The notes beneath the pieces were generated by a model. That model was not told where the DNA came from. It saw nothing but the letters and a program-made list of their open reading frames with translations, and ran no database searches. A stretch of DNA of 6,885 bases from contig NZ_JAJBQV010000059.1 of assembly GCF_020539865.1 (NCBI RefSeq), positions 1 to 6,885 on the forward strand. The letters are read 5' to 3'. The stretch comes from Megasphaera elsdenii (GTDB lineage Bacteria > Bacillota > Negativicutes > Veillonellales > Megasphaeraceae). Of this stretch, positions 1 through 5,375 are shown in pieces (position 1 is the first letter of the stretch; every line of letters begins with the position of its first letter). The position numbers were made by a program, and so were the translations under genes.

Positions 1-138
1 AGAGCTGTTTGGCTCTTGTTTATTGATTGGTATTACTCATTGTTTGACGTTCTATAAAATAGAACCTCGCACGTTGGCGTTCATTCAGTTCATTGTTCAG
101 TTTTCAAAGGTCATCGTGTCGTCGTTCATCGCGGCGAC
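1..138 (-). other. rRNA operon leader (5' of 16S, partial)
   Basis: Read on the minus strand, this is the transcribed leader between the rrn promoters and an rRNA gene that would start just beyond position 1. It contains a boxA-like element (95-112), a perfect 7-bp hairpin with a 3-nt loop (GTTCTAT/ATAGAAC, 49-65), an imperfect hairpin near the expected start of transcription (118-138) and a small AGAGC/GCTCT inverted repeat at the edge (1-16). The layout of promoter, boxA with TTTGAAAACTGAAC and then hairpins is typical of Firmicutes 16S leaders. Similar boxA motifs also occur before 23S, but the tandem promoters just upstream and the lack of any 16S 3' end argue for the start of the operon. 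The rRNA gene itself is not in the window, so its identity is inferred. Confidence 0.7.
95..112 (-). promoter_or_regulatory. boxA-like antitermination element of rrn leader
   Basis: The minus strand reads GACCTTTGAAAACTGAAC, close to the boxA found in Firmicutes rRNA leaders (CTTTGAAAACT core). In the known system NusB/NusE bind this RNA and let RNA polymerase pass through structured, untranslated rRNA without Rho termination. It lies about 30 nt after the predicted P2 start, the expected place. Confidence 0.65.
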
Positions 139-144
139 TTGATT

Positions 145-173
145 ATTTTAACAAACTCAGAAGAGCTTGTCAA
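145..173 (-). promoter_or_regulatory. rrn promoter P2 (sigma-A)
   Basis: On the minus strand a perfect -35 TTGACA (173-168) is separated by 17 bp from a -10 TAAAAT (150-145). Transcription would start near 138. Upstream are two A6 tracts spaced 11 bp apart, consistent with an UP element. Nothing but the rRNA leader lies downstream, so this is the promoter proximal to the rRNA genes. Confidence 0.8.
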
Positions 174-185
174 GGATGAATTTGA

Positions 186-207
186 CTTTTTTCAAACTTT
201 TTTCAAA
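186..207 (-). repeat. 11-bp tandem repeat with phased A-tracts, UP-element-like
   Basis: The minus strand carries two exact copies of TTTGAAAAAAG (207-197 and 196-186), giving two A6 tracts one helical turn apart. They sit about 50 to 65 bp upstream of the predicted P2 start. That is where the RNA polymerase alpha-subunit UP element lies, and phased A-tracts favour DNA curvature. The role in boosting rRNA transcription is inferred from position and composition. Confidence 0.5.
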
Positions 208-256
208 ACTCAATTTCCATCCATCAGCGTCAGGGCCACCGCCCTAACAGCTTTTT

Positions 257-284
257 AGTATATCACATTATGTCGTTTTGTCAA
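257..284 (-). promoter_or_regulatory. rrn promoter P1 (sigma-A)
   Basis: On the minus strand a perfect -35 TTGACA (284-279) is followed after 16 bp by a -10 TATACT (262-257). It is the upstream member of a tandem promoter pair, a common arrangement for rRNA operons. Sequence upstream is AT-rich. The transcript would include a small AGGGC/GCCCT hairpin (232-245) before reaching P2. Confidence 0.7.
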
Positions 285-319
285 GAACTAAATTTTAAAT
301 CCGATAAAACTTAAAACTT

Positions 320-339
320 CATTTCCGAGCATTTCCGAA
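320..339. repeat. Short direct repeat upstream of rrn P1
   Basis: Two adjacent 10-bp units, CATTTCCGAG and CATTTCCGAA, differ at one base. They lie about 36 to 55 bp upstream of the P1 -35 box and after the niaP terminator. They could be a protein-binding site acting on P1, or chance. No known motif was recognised. Confidence 0.3.
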
Positions 340-371
340 CTCATGCGACATAAAGTATTTTATCATTGAAA

Positions 372-406
372 AAAAAAGCTGTCAAGCAAATTTTGACAGC
401 TTTTTT
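372..406 (-). terminator. Rho-independent terminator after niaP
   Basis: A 14-bp perfect stem (AAAAAAGCTGTCAA with TTGACAGCTTTTTT) closes a 7-nt loop. On the minus strand the stem runs into a T tract, 20 nt past the niaP stop codon. The A/T flanks are symmetrical, so it could act in both directions. It insulates the niacin operon from the rrn promoters downstream on the same strand. Confidence 0.9.
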
Positions 407-426
407 ACATTTTTTTCGAGATTCCC

Positions 427-1764
427 TTACTTGGCTTTGATCAGTCCTTCGCTGATGCTCTCTAAATCCTTCTGCTTGCTTTCGACGCCGAGGCTCAAGA
501 CGATGACGGCAACGGCTACGAAAACCAAGGCGAACATGTAGAAGACACTGCCGAAACCGAAGTTCCGGGCCAACAGGGCTCCGACCATCATGGGCGCAGC
601 CATGCCGCCAAAGCGGCCGAAACCGGCAGCCCAGCCGCTTCCCAAGGCGCGAATAGCCGTCGGATATTGTTCTGGCGTATACGTATAGAGAACACCCCAA
701 GCACCGAGGTTGAAGAAAGACATGACAGAACCCCACATCATAAGGGTCGCTGCTGTCGACGCATGGCCGAAGAAGTAACTAGCCACGCCACTGAATAAGA
801 GAAACGCCGACAAGGTGTACTTGCGGCCGATTTTATCGACGAGCCAGGCTGCACAGTAATAGCCCGGCAGCTGAGCCAGGGTCATGATGAGGACATATTC
901 GAAAGTCTTGACGACGGTAAAGCCTTGCTGAAACACTAGAGAAGGCAGCCACATGAAGATGCCATAGTAGCTGAAGTTGATGCCGAACCAGACCAGCCAG
1001 AGCATAATCGTCCGCGATATAAAAGGCTTTTTCCATAATTCCCGGAACGATGCCTTGGCGACGACTGGCACCGTTTCCTTTTCGCTGACGAAAGGCGCTA
1101 CCGGTACGTGCAGCTGCCGTTCCAAGGAGACGACGATCTGCCGGGCTTCGCCGACGCGGCCATGGGCCAGCAGGTAGCGGACTGATTCGGGCATATGCAG
1201 GCGGATCAGGCAGACATAAAGTGCTGGCAAGGCCCCGATGAGGAAGGCCATGCGCCAACCGTAAAGGGGAATGAAGAAATAGGCGATACACGCCGCTGCA
1301 ATCCAGCCAAGCCCCCAGAAACTTTCTAAAAGGACAATGAAACGGCCTCGTACGCGAGATGGCGCATATTCGGAAACGAGCGTCGCCGCTACGGGCAATT
1401 CCCCGCCTAAACCGAAACCGACGAGAAAACGAAAGACGAGCAGGGACTGATAATTCCAAGACAAGGCGCAGAACGCCGAAGCGATACTGTACAATAAGAC
1501 GGTAATAGTGAAGACCTTCTTACGGCCTATGCGATCAGCGATGGTGCCGGACACGACGGCCCCCAGGGCCATGCCGATGAGGCCGATACTGCCGATGAGG
1601 CCCATCTGTCCCGGTGCCAGGCCCCATTCTTTAGCCAGTACGGGCAGAATAAAGGCGATGAGTCCTGTATCCATAGAGTCGAAGAGCCAGCCCAATCCCG
1701 TGACCAGCAGCAGTTTATAGTGGAAGCGGCCTACAGGCAACGCTTCCAGTCGTTCCAATACCAT
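427..1764 (-). CDS. niaP: MFS niacin (nicotinate) transporter, NiaP-like
   Basis: This 445-residue integral membrane protein of the major facilitator superfamily probably imports nicotinate/nicotinamide for NAD salvage. Visible hallmarks are the first-half loop motif GTIADRIGRKK (about 73-83), its second-half echo VDKIGRK (309-315), a conserved RFLVGFGLGGELP segment (112-123), a PES motif after TM6 (192-194), and a YTPEQYP...WAAGFGRFGG stretch (361-387) like that of Bacillus YceI/NiaP. The hydrophobic pattern fits 12 transmembrane helices with a polar loop at about 190-250. The start at 1764 is preferred over an in-frame ATG at 1797 because AGGAGGA (1780-1774) lies 9 nt before it. The adjacent niaR gene strongly supports the niacin substrate, since NiaR is known to regulate niaP. 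It has its own promoter but may also be read from the upstream genes. Other substrates such as an aromatic acid are possible, because the family is broad. Confidence 0.8.
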   Translation of the reverse strand: MVLERLEALPVGRFHYKLLLVTGLGWLFDSMDTGLIAFILPVLAKEWGLAPGQMGLIGSIGLIGMALGAVVSGTIADRIGRKKVFTITVLLYSIASAFCALSWNYQSLLVFRFLVGFGLGGELPVAATLVSEYAPSRVRGRFIVLLESFWGLGWIAAACIAYFFIPLYGWRMAFLIGALPALYVCLIRLHMPESVRYLLAHGRVGEARQIVVSLERQLHVPVAPFVSEKETVPVVAKASFRELWKKPFISRTIMLWLVWFGINFSYYGIFMWLPSLVFQQGFTVVKTFEYVLIMTLAQLPGYYCAAWLVDKIGRKYTLSAFLLFSGVASYFFGHASTAATLMMWGSVMSFFNLGAWGVLYTYTPEQYPTAIRALGSGWAAGFGRFGGMAAPMMVGALLARNFGFGSVFYMFALVFVAVAVIVLSLGVESKQKDLESISEGLIKAK

Positions 1765-1791
1765 AAAGACGATTCCTCCTATCCGTACATA

Positions 1792-1801
1792 TGTCATGAC
1801 A
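1792..1801. promoter_or_regulatory. Palindrome in niaP leader, candidate NiaR operator
   Basis: TGTCATGACA is a perfect 10-bp palindrome at about +13 to +22 of the predicted niaP transcript. A related TGTCTGTACA sequence overlaps the spacer and -10 box (1823-1832), and an ACATATGT palindrome directly adjoins (1787-1794). A repressor bound here would block transcription of niaP. NiaR is the obvious candidate because its gene is next door. The assignment is positional; no consensus comparison was made. Confidence 0.4.
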
Positions 1802-1820
1802 GCTATATTTACATATCATT

Positions 1821-1849
1821 ATTGTACAGACATAAGAAGAAAATGTCAA
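1821..1849 (-). promoter_or_regulatory. niaP promoter overlapping niaR stop codon
   Basis: On the minus strand a perfect -35 TTGACA (1849-1844) and a -10 TACAAT (1826-1821) are separated by 17 bp. The TGA inside the -35 box is the stop codon of niaR. The start of transcription is expected near 1814, giving a leader of about 50 nt. This lets niaP be expressed separately from niaR and the upstream membrane protein. Confidence 0.75.
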
Positions 1850-2361
1850 TTTTTATATAAGACGCCGAGTTCATGCAATGCCTGGTCAATAGCATCGAGT
1901 TCTTCTTCCGTCGCCGCTTCGACGAGATGCGTGTGGATGCCGCCGCTGATGGCACTGAGCATTTCCGCATGGGAATCGTTCATGCGCTTGACGTACTGCT
2001 GGACATCCCGACGGGAATGAAGGTTCAAGGTCCCTTCGAGGTTCCCGTAGACTTCGTGCTCGATGACGACATTGTGGACGATACCACCATTATCGACGAT
2101 GGCGTTGAGTTCCGCTTCTATCAAGTCACTGCCATGGCAACAGACAAAGACCCGCGTGCAGCCCGGTGCAACCAGCGTGACCAGCTGATAGCCCCGGGGC
2201 GTCGAAATAATCGCCGTCCCTTGAGCGCGCAAGATAGCTACGTCTCCGACGATGATCTGCCGGCTGACGGCGCAAGCTTTCGATAAGGCCGTTCCTGTGA
2301 CGGCTGATGGCGATGCTTGAAGAATCTGCAAAATCTTTTCTCTCCGTGCACTACTATCCAT
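1846..2361 (-). CDS. niaR: Niacin-responsive transcriptional repressor NiaR (3H domain)
   Basis: This 171-residue cytoplasmic regulator probably senses nicotinate and represses genes for NAD synthesis or niacin uptake. An N-terminal winged helix-turn-helix (about 6-60, with the segment ALSKACAVSRQIIVGDVAIL) is followed by the 3H domain named for its conserved histidines. His76, Glu84, His143 and His145 match in spacing the metal ligands recalled for the Thermotoga NiaR structure (TM1602), so the metal site appears intact. Length fits the family (about 170-180). The ATG at 2361 is preferred to an in-frame TTG at 2367 because AGGAGGG (2377-2371) is 9 nt from the ATG but only 3 nt from the TTG. 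It starts 14 nt after the upstream gene's stop, whose TAG merges into the ribosome-binding site. Its stop codon lies within the niaP -35 box. The neighbouring niaP supports the function. Confidence 0.88.
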   Translation of the reverse strand: MDSSARREKILQILQASPSAVTGTALSKACAVSRQIIVGDVAILRAQGTAIISTPRGYQLVTLVAPGCTRVFVCCHGSDLIEAELNAIVDNGGIVHNVVIEHEVYGNLEGTLNLHSRRDVQQYVKRMNDSHAEMLSAISGGIHTHLVEAATEEELDAIDQALHELGVLYKN

Positions 2362-2375
2362 AAGCAAAATCCCTC

Positions 2376-2888
2376 CTACATATCTTTATAAACCTGCTGT
2401 CCCCGCATGGGAATATCAAACAGCATAGCCAGCTTCCTTCCCCATAACCAGCCCACGCCGATGCCCGGCGCAAAGCCCAGAACCTCATTGAACAGCCATG
2501 AATGAGTGATGAAGGGCAGGTGGTAGGCCATGGCTTGGAACGAGGCAAAGAGCAGGCAGAACAGGAGATGCACGGGCAAGGCCGTTCCAAAAGGCGGGCA
2601 ATGGAGACGATGCTGCTTGTGGCAGTACGTCAGTTCCGGCAACCCCTTCTTGAACCATAAGCCAAGACCCAACCCCAGGAAAAAGGCCATGAGGAAACAG
2701 AGGGTCGTCAAAAAAGGATACTCCGTATAATAATATAATACAGCGGCTGCCCAGATGGCAACCAGGACGCCTGGTCCGACGAACCACCACAGGCGGCACG
2801 TGCGGCTCTTCCTGAAATAAATGCCATAGGCAATCATGGCTATAGCCATGCAGAGTTGTATTCCCGTCAAGATATCATAGGCGCTCAT
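2376..2888 (-). CDS. Unknown small integral membrane protein, first gene of niaR-niaP operon
   Basis: I do not recognise this 170-residue protein. Its hydrophobicity suggests about five membrane segments: roughly 5-24, 35-54, 59-79, 103-124 and 133-152. Positive or aromatic residues flank them, and there is no cleavable signal peptide. The loop between the third and fourth segments holds a Cys/His cluster, CHKQHRLHC (89-97), which could bind metal but is unproven. AAAGGGGGAG lies upstream. Either the ATG at 2888 or the preceding GTG at 2891 could be the start; ATG is chosen as the commoner codon with 9-nt spacing. It is 14 nt from niaR and probably co-transcribed, so it may share regulation by niacin. 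Involvement in vitamin uptake or in sensing is speculation from context only. Confidence 0.75.
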   Translation of the reverse strand: MSAYDILTGIQLCMAIAMIAYGIYFRKSRTCRLWWFVGPGVLVAIWAAAVLYYYTEYPFLTTLCFLMAFFLGLGLGLWFKKGLPELTYCHKQHRLHCPPFGTALPVHLLFCLLFASFQAMAYHLPFITHSWLFNEVLGFAPGIGVGWLWGRKLAMLFDIPMRGQQVYKDM

Positions 2889-2937
2889 CACGGTCGACTC
2901 CCCCTTTCCTCTATGAATGACAAGGTGATGTATTTCT

Positions 2938-2943
2938 AGTATA
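2938..2943 (-). promoter_or_regulatory. Weak candidate -10 box for the niaR operon
   Basis: Between the terminator at 2992-3037 and the membrane-protein gene, an AT-rich stretch on the minus strand contains TATACT (2943-2938), about 50 nt before the start codon. No convincing -35 hexamer stands at 16-18 bp. The operon needs a promoter here because of the strong terminator upstream, but the exact element is unsure. Confidence 0.3.
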
Positions 2944-2991
2944 TAATATAAACATTAAAAGAAGATTAATTTTTTAAAAAAATTCTACTGT

Positions 2992-3037
2992 AAAAAAAGG
3001 CGTCCCATGAAATTTTTTAATATCATGGGACGCCTTT
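2992..3037 (-). terminator. Rho-independent terminator after lysA-like gene
   Basis: A 15-bp perfect stem (AAAGGCGTCCCATGA with TCATGGGACGCCTTT) encloses a 12-nt AT loop. On the minus strand it ends in a run of seven T residues, 13 nt after the decarboxylase stop codon. It separates that gene from the niaR operon. Confidence 0.93.
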
Positions 3038-3050
3038 CAAATAAATTCAA

Positions 3051-4304
3051 TTATAAGTTAGAGAAATCGAGGGTAGCGAAGAGGTCGTCCAGGGTTTCAG
3101 CCCGGCGGATCTGGGTTACGCTGCCGTCGGCGTGGAGCAAAAGTTCAGCCGAACGGAGTTTGCCGTTATAGTTGAACCCCATAGAATGGCCATGGGCGCC
3201 AGTGTCGTGAATGACCAGGATATCGCCATCATCAATCTGCGGCAGGCTGCGGTCAATAGCGAATTTATCGCAGTTTTCGCAGAGCGAGCCAGAAACATCA
3301 TAAACGTGGTCTTTCAATGCATTTTCTTTCCCCATAACGGTAATATGATGGTAGGAACCATACATGCCCGGGCGCATGAGGTTAGCCATGCAAGCGTCAA
3401 CGCCAATGTATTCTTTCCAAATGTGTTTGTGATGGATAGCCGTCGTGACCAAATAGCCATAAGGGCCAGTAATGGCACGGCCGCATTCGAAAGAAATACG
3501 GCATTTGCTGAGGCCAGCCGGTTCCATGATTTCTTCAAAATGCTTCTTGATGCCGGCACTGAGTTCATCATAGTCAATAAACGATTCTTCCGGACGATAC
3601 GGGAGGCCAATGCCGCCGCCGAAATCGAGGAATTCAATGTTGATGCCCAACATGTTCTGCACTTCTACAGCCAATTCGAACATCATCTTAGCCGTGTTAA
3701 TAAGGCCGTTGACGTGGAGTTCGTTGGAGACGACCATGGTATGCAGGCCGAAGTGTTTGACGCCTTTGTCTTTAAGGATGCGGAAAGCATCGATAATCTG
3801 TTCACGAGTCATGCCGTATTTGGCTTCTTCCGGCGTGCCGATGATGTCGTTGCCGCCTTTGAGGAGAGGACCCGGATTATAACGGGCGCAGATCCATTCC
3901 GGCAAGGGGCCGCGTTTTTCCATGAAGTCGATCATAGAAATATCGTCAAGATTGACCAAGGCCCCCAGTTCCATAGCCCGTTTGAATTCGGCATAAGGCG
4001 TATCGTTCGACGAGAAGACGATGTCGTGACCTTTGATGCCGACTTTGTCGCACAGTTCCAGTTCCGCCATGGAACTGCAGTCAGCGCCGACGCCTTCTTT
4101 CTGCAAAAGGCGCATGATGTACGGATTCGGCGTAGCTTTGACGGCAAAATATTCTTTGAAGTCATAGGCCCAGTCAAAGGCTTTAATCAATTTACGGACA
4201 TTATCGACGATAGCTTTTTCGTCATAAATATGGAAAGGTGTCGGGTATTTAGCAATAATGGAACGAATTTGTTCTTCGTTAAAAGGGACAGTCTTTTTGT
4301 TCAT
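3051..4304 (-). CDS. lysA: Diaminopimelate decarboxylase family protein (LysA-like)
   Basis: This 417-residue fold-type III PLP enzyme probably converts meso-diaminopimelate to L-lysine in the cytoplasm. Lys56 in YFAVKATPNP is the expected Schiff-base lysine. GGGIGLPY (229-236) would bind the PLP phosphate, ECGR (273-276) replaces the usual EPGR, and Cys342-Glu343 in GSLCENCD is the catalytic pair contributed across the dimer. IGVDACMANLMRPGMYGSYHHI (from 300) closely parallels the DapDC signature, supporting LysA over ornithine or carboxynorspermidine decarboxylases. Several motifs are divergent: HTMVVSN replaces HCHIGSQ near 188-194, CENCD replaces CESGD, and GAHG replaces the usual GAYG. 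Substrate is therefore less certain than family. GGAG lies 10 nt before the ATG, and an in-frame TGA close upstream excludes a longer protein. The gene is monocistronic and divergent from a LysR gene likely to regulate it. The leader of about 50 nt leaves no room for a lysine riboswitch. Confidence 0.82.
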   Translation of the reverse strand: MNKKTVPFNEEQIRSIIAKYPTPFHIYDEKAIVDNVRKLIKAFDWAYDFKEYFAVKATPNPYIMRLLQKEGVGADCSSMAELELCDKVGIKGHDIVFSSNDTPYAEFKRAMELGALVNLDDISMIDFMEKRGPLPEWICARYNPGPLLKGGNDIIGTPEEAKYGMTREQIIDAFRILKDKGVKHFGLHTMVVSNELHVNGLINTAKMMFELAVEVQNMLGINIEFLDFGGGIGLPYRPEESFIDYDELSAGIKKHFEEIMEPAGLSKCRISFECGRAITGPYGYLVTTAIHHKHIWKEYIGVDACMANLMRPGMYGSYHHITVMGKENALKDHVYDVSGSLCENCDKFAIDRSLPQIDDGDILVIHDTGAHGHSMGFNYNGKLRSAELLLHADGSVTQIRRAETLDDLFATLDFSNL

Positions 4305-4342
4305 CCTAGTTCAGCTCCAGTTTCTTGTACTTAACAGAATTA

Positions 4343-4371
4343 TTGTTTCTCTACAAAGGTTATTATATAAT
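4343..4371 (+). promoter_or_regulatory. Promoter of the lysR-type gene
   Basis: TTGTTT (4343-4348) and a perfect TATAAT (4366-4371) are separated by 17 bp on the plus strand. Transcription would start near 4378 and cross the inverted repeat at 4388-4414. The -10 box shares the palindrome ATTATATAAT (4362-4371) with the divergent promoter, so the two polymerases should compete. Confidence 0.6.
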
Positions 4372-4391
4372 ACAATAAGATAATTTGTGAA
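4362..4391 (-). promoter_or_regulatory. Promoter of the lysA-like gene
   Basis: On the minus strand TTCACA (4391-4386) stands 18 bp before a perfect TATAAT (4367-4362). The start would be near 4355, giving a leader of about 50 nt. The imperfect -35 and long spacer suit an activator-dependent promoter, and the inverted repeat at 4388-4414 covers about -33 to -59. Confidence 0.55.
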
Positions 4392-4414
4392 ATAGATTAT
4401 TTTAATTTATTTCA
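4388..4414. promoter_or_regulatory. 27-bp inverted repeat, candidate LysR-type operator
   Basis: Outer arms TGAAATA and TATTTCA pair perfectly, and inner arms ATTA and TAAT also pair. One mismatch lies on each side and TTT is at the centre, so 11 of 13 positions are complementary. The site sits between two divergent promoters, overlapping the -35 of the lysA-like gene and downstream of the lysR start. That position fits a LysR-type regulator activating the neighbour and repressing itself. AT-richness makes some symmetry expected by chance, but not this much. Confidence 0.55.
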
Positions 4415-4448
4415 TTCGATAATCAAATCAACTGAAGGAGGTCCGCCT

Positions 4449-5375
4449 ATGGACACAACGACACTCCGGACGTTCATCGCCCTGGCACAAATAAAGAACT
4501 TCACCAAAACGGCCCAGCAGCTCTTCGTCGCCCAGTCGACCGTGACCAACCGCATCCGTGATCTGGAAATGGAGCTCGGCGTCCCCTTATTCATCCGCAG
4601 CCATAAACAGGTCGACTTGACGCCGTCAGGCCAAAAATTCCTGAGCTATGCCCAACGCTTCGTCTCGCTGGAACTGGCAGCCCTGCAGGATATCCAGTCG
4701 TCGCCGACGTATACCCAAAAGGTCAGCATCGGCACGACCAACACCATCTATGAATGCCATCTACAACGCCGCATCCGCAGCTTCCTGAAAGAAAAGAAAG
4801 GCGTATCCCTGCACGTCACTATCGGCCATACAGAAACGATGATGCGCCAGCTCCAAGACGGGACGCTGGACGCTATCTTCTCTTTCAGTGCCATGTTCCG
4901 CGACGGCTATATCTGCCAACCTTACCGGACAGATTCCCTGGTCCTGGTCTGCCAGGCAGACAATACAGAATATACCAACGGTATTTCCAAGGACGATCTG
5001 CAGAAAATCGATTACCTCTTCTGCAATTTCGCTCTCCAAGGCGTGGGCCTTTACATCCAGGACTTATTCCCGCGCCATCACCGCTTCCCTTTAGAAATCG
5101 ACAACAGCACCAAGCTGCCTCAATACGTAGCGGACGGCATCGGCTACACGTTCCTGCCCAAGAGCCTCATCGAAGAGGACCTGGCCGCTAAACGCCTGCG
5201 GGCCATTCCCCTCCTCGATTTCGAGCCGCCAAAAGTCGACAGTTACTACATCACGCGCAGCCCATCGACGGTGCCGACAGACTTGGAAGAAGAACTGCTG
5301 GCTGACCGGTCATATGGACTGCAAGGCGATGATCATAGCCGACATGACGACGATGGACAAAAGGATATAAAATGA
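4449..5375 (+). CDS. LysR-type transcriptional regulator
   Basis: This 308-residue cytoplasmic DNA-binding regulator has an N-terminal winged helix-turn-helix (1-60; FTKTAQQLFVAQSTVTNRI at 18-36 is the HTH, followed by LGVPLFIR and LTPSG), a linker helix, and a ligand-binding domain of the periplasmic-binding-protein type from about 90 to 285. AAGGAGG is 7 nt before the ATG, so the start is secure. It is divergent from the lysA-like gene with a palindromic site between, making that gene its likely target; the effector is unknown. The C-terminal 21 residues (from 288), rich in Asp, His, Gln and Lys, are encoded by the antisense of the convergent permease's last helix and extend past the normal family end. 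They probably arose by loss of an earlier stop. No terminator is visible after the gene. Confidence 0.88.
   Translation: MDTTTLRTFIALAQIKNFTKTAQQLFVAQSTVTNRIRDLEMELGVPLFIRSHKQVDLTPSGQKFLSYAQRFVSLELAALQDIQSSPTYTQKVSIGTTNTIYECHLQRRIRSFLKEKKGVSLHVTIGHTETMMRQLQDGTLDAIFSFSAMFRDGYICQPYRTDSLVLVCQADNTEYTNGISKDDLQKIDYLFCNFALQGVGLYIQDLFPRHHRFPLEIDNSTKLPQYVADGIGYTFLPKSLIEEDLAAKRLRAIPLLDFEPPKVDSYYITRSPSTVPTDLEEELLADRSYGLQGDDHSRHDDDGQKDIK

Noticed and set aside
341..736. A 131-codon minus-strand frame covering the niaP end and terminator
   Set aside because: It is out of frame with niaP, runs through the terminator hairpin and has a low-complexity Arg-rich product.
833..1459. A 208-codon minus-strand frame inside niaP
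   Set aside because: It is a shifted frame of the transporter gene, rich in Arg, Pro and Leu as expected of an out-of-frame reading.
1765..1797. Longer niaP with 11 extra N-terminal residues
   Set aside because: The extra codons contain the AGGAGGA ribosome-binding site of the ATG at 1764, and the upstream ATG at 1797 falls within the candidate operator and lacks such a site.
1873..2286. A 137-codon plus-strand frame inside niaR
   Set aside because: It lies fully antisense to a well-supported gene with conserved metal ligands and has no convincing ribosome-binding site or recognisable domain.
2918..2947. Plus-strand promoter-like pair TGACAA and TATAAT
   Set aside because: The spacing is 18 bp but no plus-strand gene follows, and transcription would meet the hairpin at 2992-3037. 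It is probably chance in AT-rich DNA.
3132..4334. A 400-codon open frame on the plus strand opposite the lysA-like gene
   Set aside because: Its codons are the exact reverse complements of lysA codons. It stays open because lysA rarely uses TTA, CTA or TCA. The product matches no family I recognise, while the minus-strand protein has clear motifs.
4305..4355. Lysine riboswitch before the lysA-like gene
   Set aside because: The predicted leader is only about 50 nt and shows no structured aptamer; the known lysine aptamer is far longer.
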